NCBI RefSeq assembly: GCF_007997295.1
Contig: NZ_VORY01000001.1
Coordinates: forward strand, 1 to 64,000
DNA from: Gillisia hiemivivida
GTDB lineage: Bacteria > Bacteroidota > Bacteroidia > Flavobacteriales > Flavobacteriaceae
Length of the DNA: 64,000 nt
Reading direction: 5' to 3'
A model generated the notes under the pieces. It was not told the DNA's origin. It did no database searches and saw nothing but the letters and a program-made list of their open reading frames with translations. The position numbers and the translations under genes are program-made. How positions within the stretch are numbered: the stretch's first letter is position 1; every line of letters starts with the position of its first letter. This document shows, piece after piece, positions 27,231 through 35,828 of the stretch.

Positions 27231-27568
27231 TTTACTTTATATATAAATCACTTAAAAACTTGTTACGCAATATTAACGTAATAATTCCCAACGAAGTTTC
27301 AAAAATTTAAAATTAATCGAATAAAAGAATCAAAACACCTTTTTATTGAATTTTGAATACACATAATGAGATTAACTCTAACAATACTTATTTGCCAGCT
27401 TTTTTTATAAGCCAACTATGAATTTTAATGAAATTTTTAGGGTTCTTAATCTATTCAAGCTTAAATAGATAAGTAGAATAAAGATACATATCTTAATTTC
27501 ATTTCAAAAATTAATTTTAAACAGCATTTGGGCAAAGAAATCAAGACTGATTAATGAGACTATGACAT
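27231..27568. other. AT-rich intergenic stretch left of the element
   Basis: No gene or clear structure is visible here. The minus-strand tRNA terminator follows immediately to the right. Confidence 0.5.
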
Positions 27569-27598
27569 AAAAAAAGCCTCTCACAAAGTGAAAGGCTT
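27569..27598 (-). terminator. Original tRNA terminator, now displaced
   Basis: On the minus strand AAGCCTTTCAC and GTGAGAGGCTT pair around TTT and are followed by TTTTTAT. It lies just outside the left att repeat, where the terminator of the uninterrupted tRNA gene should be. Confidence 0.75.
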
Positions 27599-27608
27599 CT
27601 AATTATTC

Positions 27609-27652
27609 TGTGGTCCCACCTGGACTCGAACCAGGGACCACCTGATTATGAG
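27609..27652. repeat. Left attachment site (44-bp direct repeat, tRNA 3' fragment)
   Basis: Forty-four bases identical to the tRNA at the right end, covering the 3' half from the anticodon CAT to just past the acceptor stem. Similarity stops abruptly on both sides. It cannot encode a tRNA by itself. Confidence 0.9.
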
Positions 27653-27770
27653 ATGAGAAAAATGGAGTTTCTTTTAGCTTCTTTTGCTTTCTTATATCTT
27701 GATAATAAACACTTTAACTAAATTTAATTTTCTTTAAGCAAGATTTGTTTTACCTTAGAACAGTGATTTG

Positions 27771-27789
27771 TTGTACCTATGTTGTACCC
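27771..27789. promoter_or_regulatory. Integrase arm-type repeat, left copy
   Basis: TTGTACCTATGTTGTACCC consists of two TTGTACC units ten bases apart. An identical copy lies at 62,694-62,712, inside the other element end and in the same orientation. The paired units flanking the core sites fit arm-type binding sites of a tyrosine recombinase. Confidence 0.55.
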
Positions 27790-27800
27790 AATTTTTGCTT

Positions 27801-29009
27801 ATGGCGACAATTAAAACTGTTCTAAGAAAGAAAAAATTATCTGATGGTTCGTTCCCTATTTGTTTACGCGTAACCAAAGACAGAAAAACCAAATATTTCT
27901 CTACGATATTTAGGTCTATGCCATATGAATGGAATGAAAGTTCTGGTGATTTCAGAAAGAATGCTGAAAATTACATTCAAAGTAATCGGTTATTACTAAA
28001 GCTAAAATCTCAGGCCTTTAAAGTTTACACTGCTTTGGAAATTGAAAATAAGCATTTCAGCCTAGATGATTTTGAAAATTGTTTTCGTGAAGAGAAAAAT
28101 CCAGTTCAAAATAATATTTTTAATTTTTGGAAAGAGATTGTAGATGAAATGAATACTGCTGGCAGAACTGGAAATGCGCGAGTTTATAAAGATGTACTAC
28201 ATGTTGTAAAGCTTTTTCATAGAAGTCATCATCTACTCTTCAAGGATGTTACTCCCAGCTTTCTAAATAAATTTGAAGTTTTCTGCAGGGCTCGCGGTGG
28301 AACCGATGGCGGTATTGCGATAAAAATGAGAGCCATAAGAGCTATTTATAATTTTGCAATACAACGAAATTTAGCCAAAGAAGAAGCATATCCATTTAAG
28401 GATTATAAAATTTCTAAACTAAAAGGTAAAGGATTGAAAAAAGCACTCAGCTTTCCCGAAGTATTGGAAATTATTAAACTGGATCTGAATAAGTATCCGC
28501 ATTTAACAAACTGTAAGCATTATTTCACATTCAGTTTTTATACAAGAGGTATGAACTTCACCGACATGCTTTGGCTTGAATGGAAAAATGTAACTGAAGA
28601 TCGTATCTATTATACACGTTCAAAAACCAAAGGAAATTTTACAATTAAAATCCTCCCACCTGTTCGTGATATCCTCAACTATTATAAAGAGAGATCTTTA
28701 AACACGAAATATGTATTTCCACTACTTTTAAGCGATGACCTTACTTATGCCCAGGTTGCAAATAGAAAGCACAAAACTTTACAACGGTACAATAAAGAAT
28801 TAAAAGAAATTGCCCAAATATGCAATATCAATAAACCTCTTACTAGTTATGTCGCGAGGCACAGTTTTGCAAATTCCTTAAAGCAAAAAGGAGTGGCTAC
28901 AGATGTAATTAGTGAATCTATGGGACATCAGAATTTAGCTATTACCCAGGCTTATCTTAAAGAACTTGATAATTGTGTTTTGGATGATGCTAGTGAGTTG
29001 TTACTGTAG
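27801..29009 (+). CDS. Tyrosine site-specific integrase
   Basis: A 402-residue phage-type integrase of the Bacteroidota class. It has an N-terminal arm-binding domain (TVLRKKKLSDGSFPICLRV), a SAM-like core-binding domain (about residues 100-200) and a catalytic domain with the first Arg in FYTRGMNFTDMLWL, the Arg of SYVARHSFAN, the His of SMGHQNLAITQ and the Tyr nucleophile in QAYLKEL. It should catalyse integration and excision at the tRNA att site. I chose the ATG of MATIKTVL; an upstream TTG in frame lies inside the arm repeat. It reads away from the left att site. Confidence 0.93.
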   Translation: MATIKTVLRKKKLSDGSFPICLRVTKDRKTKYFSTIFRSMPYEWNESSGDFRKNAENYIQSNRLLLKLKSQAFKVYTALEIENKHFSLDDFENCFREEKNPVQNNIFNFWKEIVDEMNTAGRTGNARVYKDVLHVVKLFHRSHHLLFKDVTPSFLNKFEVFCRARGGTDGGIAIKMRAIRAIYNFAIQRNLAKEEAYPFKDYKISKLKGKGLKKALSFPEVLEIIKLDLNKYPHLTNCKHYFTFSFYTRGMNFTDMLWLEWKNVTEDRIYYTRSKTKGNFTIKILPPVRDILNYYKERSLNTKYVFPLLLSDDLTYAQVANRKHKTLQRYNKELKEIAQICNINKPLTSYVARHSFANSLKQKGVATDVISESMGHQNLAITQAYLKELDNCVLDDASELLL

Positions 29010-29149
29010 GAGATTATCTAAAGGTCTAAATAAATCGAATAGCAAGATCTGGTTTAATATTCCAATCTTAATAAGTTTAGCACCTATGCATCATGATTAG
29101 CAAAATCATCGATTGTATCAATTTTAAGAAAAAACCAACCATCTTTGGT

Positions 29150-30259
29150 TTACTGTAGATTATAAATAATTTGGGTTTTTACTTTATAAAACTCTAATTT
29201 ATGGCAAACTCGTCCACGGAGGATACTAGGATGTATTCCTATATATTTTGCATGATCAATTAGGTTAGCGTCTTTTAATGGCTCTAGACCATATTTTTCA
29301 AAGTACTGACTCCATTCAGAATCAGAAATCAAAAACTCCTCTGCAAACCTGTTTGCTTCTTTTTCTTCAATTGAATTTTTGTAATTTTTTTCTTCATTCT
29401 TGGAATCTAAATCTATAAAGCGACACTCATTATTGTTAACCAAGTGCTTAAATATATGTCCTAATTCGTGAAAAAGCGTAAACGCAAAATTATCTACTCG
29501 CTTATGTCGTATCGACATTCCTATTGCTGGGTTGCCGTTACTCCAAAATGAAATTCCATCAACAGGTGATTTAGTCCCCTTTTTTTGAATAATTAACTTA
29601 ATACCATATTCAGCGAGCAAATTTATAGAAGATTTTATGGTATCTTCATTCTCAGTAATAATCTCCTTCAATTTATGTATCAATACATTTTGACATGTAT
29701 AATTAAAATTTGGAACAAGAAACATACTAGCCTTATACTCTACTAATTTAGACCATCCTATTATATTGATAGGGTCAATTGCAAGCTTTGTAGATTTTCT
29801 GAATCGAGAAAAACTAGGTTCTGTTCGCATATTTGCTAGTTGTTCAAAATGTTCCACATCATAAATAGTCTTAATCAGTTTTACATCATCTATTGGATCT
29901 CCTTTCAGAATTTTTTCCTTTTTCAAAAAACTGTAAGCAATTTTATCCTTAATAAAGTTAAGTTGTTCAATCGCCTCTAATCTCTCACTATTCTTTGCCT
30001 TCATCCGTGCGGAATCCAGATCATAATTCTTCTGGGCTTCCATCCAAAAATCGGCATCAATTCCCAGAGCTTTCTCCAATAGAATAGCTAAATCAGCATT
30101 AAGGTTTCTCTTACTTTTAATAAACTCATTTAGTTGGCTTCTTTTAAAACCTATTATTTTTGCAAATTCTGATTGAGAAATATCAGAAGCATCTAATTCA
30201 TCCTTTAAAATTTCTCCTGGATGCGTAGCAATAAATGGCGTTAGGTCTGTTGCTTTCAT
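29150..30259 (-). CDS. higA: HigA-like antitoxin fused to an ImmA/IrrE metallopeptidase
   Basis: A 369-residue protein. Residues 10-70 form a XRE-type helix-turn-helix (HPGEILKDELDASDISQSEF is the usual HigA opening). Residues about 180-300 form an ImmA/IrrE zinc peptidase with HELGH at 264-268. It should neutralise the HigB toxin and repress its own promoter. The fused protease could link antitoxin loss to stress. It follows the toxin gene by two bases (reverse order compared with most toxin-antitoxin pairs, as in higBA). Close relatives are common in mobile elements. Confidence 0.88.
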   Translation of the reverse strand: MKATDLTPFIATHPGEILKDELDASDISQSEFAKIIGFKRSQLNEFIKSKRNLNADLAILLEKALGIDADFWMEAQKNYDLDSARMKAKNSERLEAIEQLNFIKDKIAYSFLKKEKILKGDPIDDVKLIKTIYDVEHFEQLANMRTEPSFSRFRKSTKLAIDPINIIGWSKLVEYKASMFLVPNFNYTCQNVLIHKLKEIITENEDTIKSSINLLAEYGIKLIIQKKGTKSPVDGISFWSNGNPAIGMSIRHKRVDNFAFTLFHELGHIFKHLVNNNECRFIDLDSKNEEKNYKNSIEEKEANRFAEEFLISDSEWSQYFEKYGLEPLKDANLIDHAKYIGIHPSILRGRVCHKLEFYKVKTQIIYNLQ

Positions 30260-30261
30260 AA

Positions 30262-30582
30262 TTACTCGTAGTGTTTACTGAGTTCTTCTAATTCAAAAAT
30301 ATCAATTTGTAGGGAGCCTTTTTCTGAAGCTATTTCGTTAAAAATAATTCTATATTGCTTATTCACCCATACAGCGCTTTTACCGCTTAGATTGCCCTTT
30401 TTCTTTTCGTATCGTAAACTCTTCAACTGATAAAGTTGTTCAACTCGGGTAATGGATTTTAGCGTATTAACAGTTTTTATATACTGTTTAACTAAAGCAG
30501 GGTTAGATTTATACTCTTTATGTTTATTAGTTTTCCCTTCATAAAGGTCTTCTAAATAATCTTTTAAAAATAAAATAGTCAT
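30262..30582 (-). CDS. higB: HigB/RelE-type toxin
   Basis: A 106-residue toxin of the RelE/HigB fold. The C-terminal half shows the fold's core, SLRYEKKKGNLSGKSAVWVN and YRIIFNEI, with basic residues suited to mRNA cleavage on the ribosome. It is first in the operon with HigA-ImmA two bases downstream. The promoter is overlaid by a perfect inverted repeat. The role is probably stabilisation of the element, possibly phage defence. Confidence 0.85.
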   Translation of the reverse strand: MTILFLKDYLEDLYEGKTNKHKEYKSNPALVKQYIKTVNTLKSITRVEQLYQLKSLRYEKKKGNLSGKSAVWVNKQYRIIFNEIASEKGSLQIDIFELEELSKHYE

Positions 30583-30594
30583 TTAATCCTTTTG

Positions 30595-30635
30595 CAAATA
30601 TATTATTTTGTTCACGATTATGTGAACAAAATAAT
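30595..30635 (-). promoter_or_regulatory. higBA promoter with perfect 14-bp operator
   Basis: On the minus strand the -7 box TATATTTG (30,602 to 30,595) lies 12 bases before the higB start. Directly upstream, ATTATTTTGTTCAC and GTGAACAAAATAAT form a perfect 14-bp inverted repeat with a six-base spacer (30,602-30,635), covering the spacer and -33 region. This is the expected arrangement for autorepression by HigA. Confidence 0.8.
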
Positions 30636-31322
30636 GTTAATAATTAATCAAAGTTTATTCATTCCCTAAAAATCTCTCCAATATAAAGAAATTAACTTCC
30701 TTCTTATCCTGTAATCTCTTCATAATATTTTATGTCTATCATTAAACTTATCGAACATTTAATCAATAGTTCTCTATCCATTGAGTTTAGCGGAATCAAT
30801 TGGAGTAAAAAAATATATCATTTTCTGATTTCCTTCCCAAATAGAGCCCTAGGGCTTTTAGGAGGCTCACTTTCGGTGAGCAACATTCCGATATTCAAAA
30901 ATGCCGTAAAATTAAATATTGCTAATGCTTTTAACCGACTAATCTTCTACGTATCAATCAATTGTTTTCACAGAGGGACATCAGTGTCCCTCTGTGAATT
31001 ATCTTCCATGGGAAAGAGGAATCTTGAAGTCATTAACATTTATCTGAATTGAAAATAACACGCTTGAACGTTTATTTGCAAGACATCCATTAAAAATTAT
31101 GCTTGTTTAAAGAAATAAGGAAAGGTATAAAAGCAAAAGACACACCCTGGGACGCTGTGCAAATGGGTAGCGTGGTGTGTACTGTTATAGCAAAATTACA
31201 AACTTTATTCCGATTAAAATTACTTGTATTCTCAAAAAAAACACCTTAACACTAGTGTTTACGAGGATTTCCTTTTATGGGTGTCCAATTAGATACTGTT
31301 TATAAAGTTTATACTACCCGTC
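30636..31322. other. Structured non-coding block between higBA and the defence operon
   Basis: A 106-codon open frame (30,732-31,052, plus) exists, but it is crossed by strong hairpins and has no recognisable domain, so I do not call a gene. Hairpins: GCTCACTTTCGGTGAGC (about 30,866-30,882); a perfect 14-bp stem with four-base loop (30,967-30,998); a two-part stem at 31,140-31,180 (separate entry); and the palindrome AACACTAGTGTT (31,248-31,259). Confidence 0.45.
31140..31180. ncRNA. Candidate structured RNA or complex hairpin
   Basis: ACACACC (31,140-31,146) pairs with GGTGTGT (31,174-31,180), and ACGCT (31,152-31,156) pairs with AGCGT (31,169-31,173), leaving a five-base bulge CTGGG on one side and a 12-base loop. 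There is no T-run, so it is not a standard terminator. It lies 140 bases past the end of the defence operon. The family is unknown; strand is undetermined. Confidence 0.35.
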
Positions 31323-32024
31323 CTAAGACAATTTATTTTCCAATTTATCTTTCCACTTTTTCCAAGTAGGCATTATAGTGTCCAATGTTCTATAAAATTC
31401 TTTGTTGTGATTGGCAACCACCAAATGACACATTTCGTGCACTAAAACGTATTCAATACACTTTGAGGATGCTTTTATAATTTCTGGATTCAATACAACT
31501 TTATCTATGGTATTACAACTCCCCCAGCGCTTTGTCATTCTTCTAATTTCAATGGTCGGCATTTTAAAATCATACTCTTTAAATCTGGAATGCGCTTCAA
31601 TAGCTAACGAATTAAACTTTTTTTCAGCATGAGAATAATACCAGTGTGCTAAAAGTTTTTTGACAAGCTCTTGTTTTATTTCGTCCTTACAGACTACTTC
31701 TAGTTTTCCAGCTTTAAGTTTTACCTGATTTTCTGAACCTAGACTGACTTTCAATAGATAGGATTTACCTAAATAGTGATGTGTTTCGCCAGAAACATAG
31801 TTTCGCTTTGGTGTTCTTGGTAAAAACTGCTCAAAGTATGCTTGTTGTTTTACAATCCATTTGGCGCGTTTTTCTACTTTTTGCTCAATATCTTGAAATG
31901 AACTATTGTTTGGAGCTATTATATGTACCGAACTATCTGGATGCACTTCTATTCCCAATGTTTTCCGATTGGATCTTTTGAGTTCATAAAAAATCTCCTG
32001 ACTCCCGTATTGTATTTTATTCAT
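31323..32024 (-). CDS. YgjP/SprT-like zinc metallopeptidase (DUF45)
   Basis: A 233-residue protein with the zinc motif VLVHEMCHLV and the downstream His/Glu region HNKEFYRTLDTIMPTWKKWK. The preceding RRMTKRWGSCNTIDKVVLN (KWGSC-type strip) is diagnostic for the M48-related YgjP/DUF45 family. These genes very often end type I restriction operons. The start codon overlaps the hsdR stop by one base. Its role in restriction is not established; it may process HsdR or protein adducts on DNA. Confidence 0.88.
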   Translation of the reverse strand: MNKIQYGSQEIFYELKRSNRKTLGIEVHPDSSVHIIAPNNSSFQDIEQKVEKRAKWIVKQQAYFEQFLPRTPKRNYVSGETHHYLGKSYLLKVSLGSENQVKLKAGKLEVVCKDEIKQELVKKLLAHWYYSHAEKKFNSLAIEAHSRFKEYDFKMPTIEIRRMTKRWGSCNTIDKVVLNPEIIKASSKCIEYVLVHEMCHLVVANHNKEFYRTLDTIMPTWKKWKDKLENKLS

Positions 32025-35000
32025 CAGAAATTATTTTTAGCTACTCTCAAGCATTTAATTAAGATTGAATCAATTTCATCAAAGCTTATCTCAATACCTA
32101 ATTGCGTTCTTTTCCCAATTAGATAATCTTCTATTTCATTCTCCATTCGGTTTTGAACATCTACATTCTTTTTCCAGTCTGTTATGATAAGATTGTTAAC
32201 GATGGCTTCAATTTCAAGTCCTGCTTGGGCCACTTTATTTTTACTGATTTCTTTGTCTAGCTTTTTGTTTAAAACTTCATTTAGCGCTCCATAAAAAGCA
32301 CGTGCTCTTGGCTTGTTTTGCAGGCCTTCAGGAATTCCATCCTGATAGCCATTTGCCAGATCTTCACGTGTTTTTCGCATAGCCTCTAAATATTCTTTTT
32401 CTGTGAGTCTTCCGTCGTAAAAATCATTTATGGTTTTTTCAATGAGTTGGGAGAACTTTTTGTAAAAAGCTTCATCTTTTTCCATATTCTCAGTAATCAC
32501 CCTTTTCATCTGGTTGGCGATAAAATCAGCTTTTGAAGCTGCTGTTTTACCATAGGCTTCCAAGGTTTCTTCCACCATATTTTTATCAAATATGTTTATT
32601 TCGCTAGCCATCACTTGTACTTCGTCTGCATCTATGTATGTGTCCAGTAGTTTACGAACCCTTGGTTCATATTCTTTGTAGGAAATTTTTTCTGCATATC
32701 TAAACTGAACTGATAAACGCAAACTCTGAAATTTCTTCAATTCATTTTTATAAAAACCAATTTGCTCTAAATTGAATTCAACATAAAAATCATCTGATGC
32801 CAATGCAGTTTGTAATAGCCTGGCAAAGGCAGAAACGCGGTCATAGAATTGATCTCGCAAGTCTTTTTCTGAAATATGCCTTTCTAAAGCTTCAATATCG
32901 TTTCTATTATAAACTCCTTTAAAAATGTCCCAAACTTCGGCATGACGTACAGGAAGTTTTCGTATTTCATCTTTAATATCTACAACAGTGTTTTTCAAAT
33001 CCTCTTCATCAAAATCTTCTAAAGCACTATATTCTGTTAAGGCTTCATCTAACTTTCCTAATACTCCCACATAATCAATGATGTGACCGTATTCCTTTCC
33101 GGTAAATAATCTGTTTACACGCGCTATGGCTTGGAGTAAATTATGAGCTATTAAAGGCTTAGCTAAGTAGAGGACTGTGTTTCGAGGTGCATCAAATCCT
33201 GTGAGCAGTTTGCTTACAACTATTATAATTTCAACTTCATTGCTTTTTTCTTTAAAACGGTCGATGACATAGCTTTCATAAGCTTCTTGATCGTTAAAGC
33301 GCTCCAATATTCTTTCCCAATATTTTCTGGATTCACTGGTGCTTTCCGACCAAACATCATCATTATTTTGTCTGCTATCGGGTGGTGTGAAAACAACTCT
33401 AGTATTTATTTTTAGCGCGTCATTGGATTGCGTTTCAAAATACTTTTGATATTTAATCGCAGTATCAATTTTTGGAACTGCAAGTTGGGCTTTAAAGCCT
33501 GTGCCTTTCCAGTTTTCAGAAAAATGCTTGGAAATATCAAAAGCGATTTCCTCAATAACATTGTCTGACTCGTAAATTTTTGCAATGGTGGCAAACTTCT
33601 TTTTTAAATCTTTTTGTGCTTCTTCGCTTAGTGGTGCTGCCAAGCGTTCAAAACCTTTATCGATTTGTTTTTTATTGATGCTTAGTTTTGCCGATCGCCC
33701 TTCATACAATAACGGAAGTACCGCACCATCTTTTACCGCTTGGTCTATGGTATATTTATGAATAAAGCCACCAAATTTCTTAGACGTACTTTTTTGGGAT
33801 TTCATTAATGGTGTTCCTGTAAAACCAATGTAGGATGCATTGGGAACAATACGTTTCATATTGGCGTGAGCCGAGCCATATTGGCTACGGTGACTCTCAT
33901 CTACCAACACAAAAATATTTTGCGATTTATCTTTAAAAGTAGCACGCTTTGTGGCAATTTCAAATTTGTCGATAATGGTTGTGATGATCTCGTTGCCTTT
34001 ATCTTGTAATAGCTCAATTAAATCGTTACCGCTTTTAGCTTTTTTTACATGTTTACCACAATTGACAAAGGTTTTAAAAATTTGTTTGTCAAGGCTTATT
34101 CTATCGGTTACGATAATAATTCTTGGGGATTCTATAGAAGTATCTAATGCTAATGCTTTGGATAACATAACCATTGTTAAAGATTTACCGCTACCTGTGG
34201 TGTGCCATATTACACCACCTTGACGATTGCCTTCCTTATTGCGTGATTTTACACGCTGGATGGTATCCTGAACTGCGAAATACTGTTGGTAACGACATAT
34301 CTTTTTATCGGGACCATCAAATACAATGTATTTATAGGTTAGATCTAATAAGCGTTTTGGACTGCATAATGCATAAATACCTTTGTCCTGCTCGGTGACT
34401 AAACGATCTTCCGAAGGAGTTTGATTTATTTTCTTTTTTAAAAGTTTGGTGACTTCCTTTTCTACATCTTCTTTCCAAAATGACCAAAATTTAGCTGCTG
34501 TACCTGTTGCGCCATATTTGACTTCGTTTGGATGCACTGCTAATAATAGTTGCGCATAATAAAATAATTTGGGAATTCCCTCCTCTTCTCTTTGATTTCT
34601 AATGTTCTGCGAAATGGCTTCATCTAAAGATTCGTTTTTATCTCTGCGCTTGTTTTCAATAACCACAAACGGAATTCCATTTACAAAGAGCACAATATCT
34701 GGACGACGTTTTCCTTTACCGCCTTCTACTTCAAATTCTTCTGCAACGTGAAATACATTATTTTCTGGGTTTTTCCAGTCGATATAATTTACGGTGTATG
34801 CCTTGCGGTCGCCTTGGACGGTTTCGTTGAAACTTTTTCCTAAAGTAATTAAATCATAAACACGCTCGTTGGTTTGCACCAAGCCTTCGTTGGGCACATT
34901 TTTTAAAGCATTGACAGCTCCTTGAATACTTCCAGTAGAAAATTTATAGGCTTCGTTTTTATAGGTAAACGTATTGATTTTTGACAACTGCTGCGCCAGA

Positions 35001-35152
35001 ATATCATCTAAAATAACGTTGGTATACATTTCGCCACGTGCTTCAAATACCTGGTCTTCGCACAAATATTGCCATCCCATTTTTTGAAGTAAGCTAATCG
35101 CTGGTTTTTGTGAGTCGTCGTATTCCGTGTAGTTTGTTGACATAAATTTCAA
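32024..35152 (-). CDS. hsdR: Type I restriction endonuclease subunit R
   Basis: A 1,042-residue motor-nuclease. The N-terminal PD-(D/E)xK nuclease shows RRPDIVLFVNGIPFVVIENK. Helicase motifs follow: HTTGSGKSLTM (Walker A), LVDESHRSQYG (DEAD-like), IGFTGTPLMK (motif III), VSKLLTGFDAPRNTVLY and LLQAIARVNRLF (motifs V-VI). The C-terminal helical part binds the methylase complex. It translocates and cuts DNA lacking the host modification. It is separated from hsdS by the three-gene CBASS cassette and one small gene, an unusual split. A 193-base gap precedes it. Confidence 0.96.
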   Translation of the reverse strand: MKFMSTNYTEYDDSQKPAISLLQKMGWQYLCEDQVFEARGEMYTNVILDDILAQQLSKINTFTYKNEAYKFSTGSIQGAVNALKNVPNEGLVQTNERVYDLITLGKSFNETVQGDRKAYTVNYIDWKNPENNVFHVAEEFEVEGGKGKRRPDIVLFVNGIPFVVIENKRRDKNESLDEAISQNIRNQREEEGIPKLFYYAQLLLAVHPNEVKYGATGTAAKFWSFWKEDVEKEVTKLLKKKINQTPSEDRLVTEQDKGIYALCSPKRLLDLTYKYIVFDGPDKKICRYQQYFAVQDTIQRVKSRNKEGNRQGGVIWHTTGSGKSLTMVMLSKALALDTSIESPRIIIVTDRISLDKQIFKTFVNCGKHVKKAKSGNDLIELLQDKGNEIITTIIDKFEIATKRATFKDKSQNIFVLVDESHRSQYGSAHANMKRIVPNASYIGFTGTPLMKSQKSTSKKFGGFIHKYTIDQAVKDGAVLPLLYEGRSAKLSINKKQIDKGFERLAAPLSEEAQKDLKKKFATIAKIYESDNVIEEIAFDISKHFSENWKGTGFKAQLAVPKIDTAIKYQKYFETQSNDALKINTRVVFTPPDSRQNNDDVWSESTSESRKYWERILERFNDQEAYESYVIDRFKEKSNEVEIIIVVSKLLTGFDAPRNTVLYLAKPLIAHNLLQAIARVNRLFTGKEYGHIIDYVGVLGKLDEALTEYSALEDFDEEDLKNTVVDIKDEIRKLPVRHAEVWDIFKGVYNRNDIEALERHISEKDLRDQFYDRVSAFARLLQTALASDDFYVEFNLEQIGFYKNELKKFQSLRLSVQFRYAEKISYKEYEPRVRKLLDTYIDADEVQVMASEINIFDKNMVEETLEAYGKTAASKADFIANQMKRVITENMEKDEAFYKKFSQLIEKTINDFYDGRLTEKEYLEAMRKTREDLANGYQDGIPEGLQNKPRARAFYGALNEVLNKKLDKEISKNKVAQAGLEIEAIVNNLIITDWKKNVDVQNRMENEIEDYLIGKRTQLGIEISFDEIDSILIKCLRVAKNNF

Positions 35153-35345
35153 ACTTTATTAACAGATGAAGGCTATCCTTTATCTTTATATATTTTTTAT
35201 TAGAAACTTTTCTTTTCTCTATAAGACAAATATTGATAAATAACTACAGAGTGTCTTATAGAATGTCCTATAGAATTACTTTAAGGTTTTATAAGTTCTC
35301 CATCTTCTTTCTCCAACTCCTTCTATCTAACCCTCTTCTATCATT

Positions 35346-35828
35346 TTAGCTAATTGTCTTTTGATTGTTGTCTTTAACTTGTTTATGCGGTTTAAATGGA
35401 TGTTCCCATCTACCAGTAATAAGATATAATTCATAATAGACGAACCACTCTAAAGTCCAAGGGATTATAGTATTATATATATTGTGTTTTTTACTATCCC
35501 AGTACAGATTGTCTGTTTCTGGATGATACAAGCATAAACTTTCTCCCTTTGGATACATATGAATATCATCGTGAAATTCGATATGTGGCTCTATAACGTG
35601 AATGTCAGGTGAGTTTTTACCGCTATAAGTTATACTAAAACTATAAGGTTTAGAGTACCTAGTTGGCTTATAATTTCCTTTGCAGTATAATCCATTTTTG
35701 TCTATTGAACAGGTCAAAAAATCATAACGCGATTCAACAAACTTTTTCTCTCTAATAAGTATTGCTTTTATTAGAAGATTTTGCTTTCTTAGTTTGAATC
35801 TGTTTTTATGATATTTCTTAACCCCCAT
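35346..35828 (-). CDS. CBASS E2-like conjugating protein (type II-short)
   Basis: A 160-residue E2-fold protein. IHMYPKGESLCLYHPETDNLYW carries the likely catalytic Cys99 in the E2-type loop seen in CBASS-associated E2 proteins. It is preceded by a beta-sheet core (YSFSITYSG, PDIHVIEPHIEFHDD). No E1 or JAB domain gene is nearby, which defines the type II-short architecture. Family knowledge: such E2 proteins bind the cyclase C-terminal Gly and prime or tether it. Its start overlaps the cyclase 3' end by 11 bases. Confidence 0.8.
   Translation of the reverse strand: MGVKKYHKNRFKLRKQNLLIKAILIREKKFVESRYDFLTCSIDKNGLYCKGNYKPTRYSKPYSFSITYSGKNSPDIHVIEPHIEFHDDIHMYPKGESLCLYHPETDNLYWDSKKHNIYNTIIPWTLEWFVYYELYLITGRWEHPFKPHKQVKDNNQKTIS

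Noticed and set aside
27609-27652. A second tRNA gene
   Set aside because: Only the 3' part matches; the D arm and 5' acceptor strand are absent.
30732-31052. A 106-codon plus-strand open frame
   Set aside because: It is crossed by a perfect 14-bp hairpin and another stem-loop, has no domain, and its composition does not look coding.
31140-31180. Retron non-coding RNA
   Set aside because: A strong hairpin is present, but no reverse transcriptase gene is anywhere in the window.
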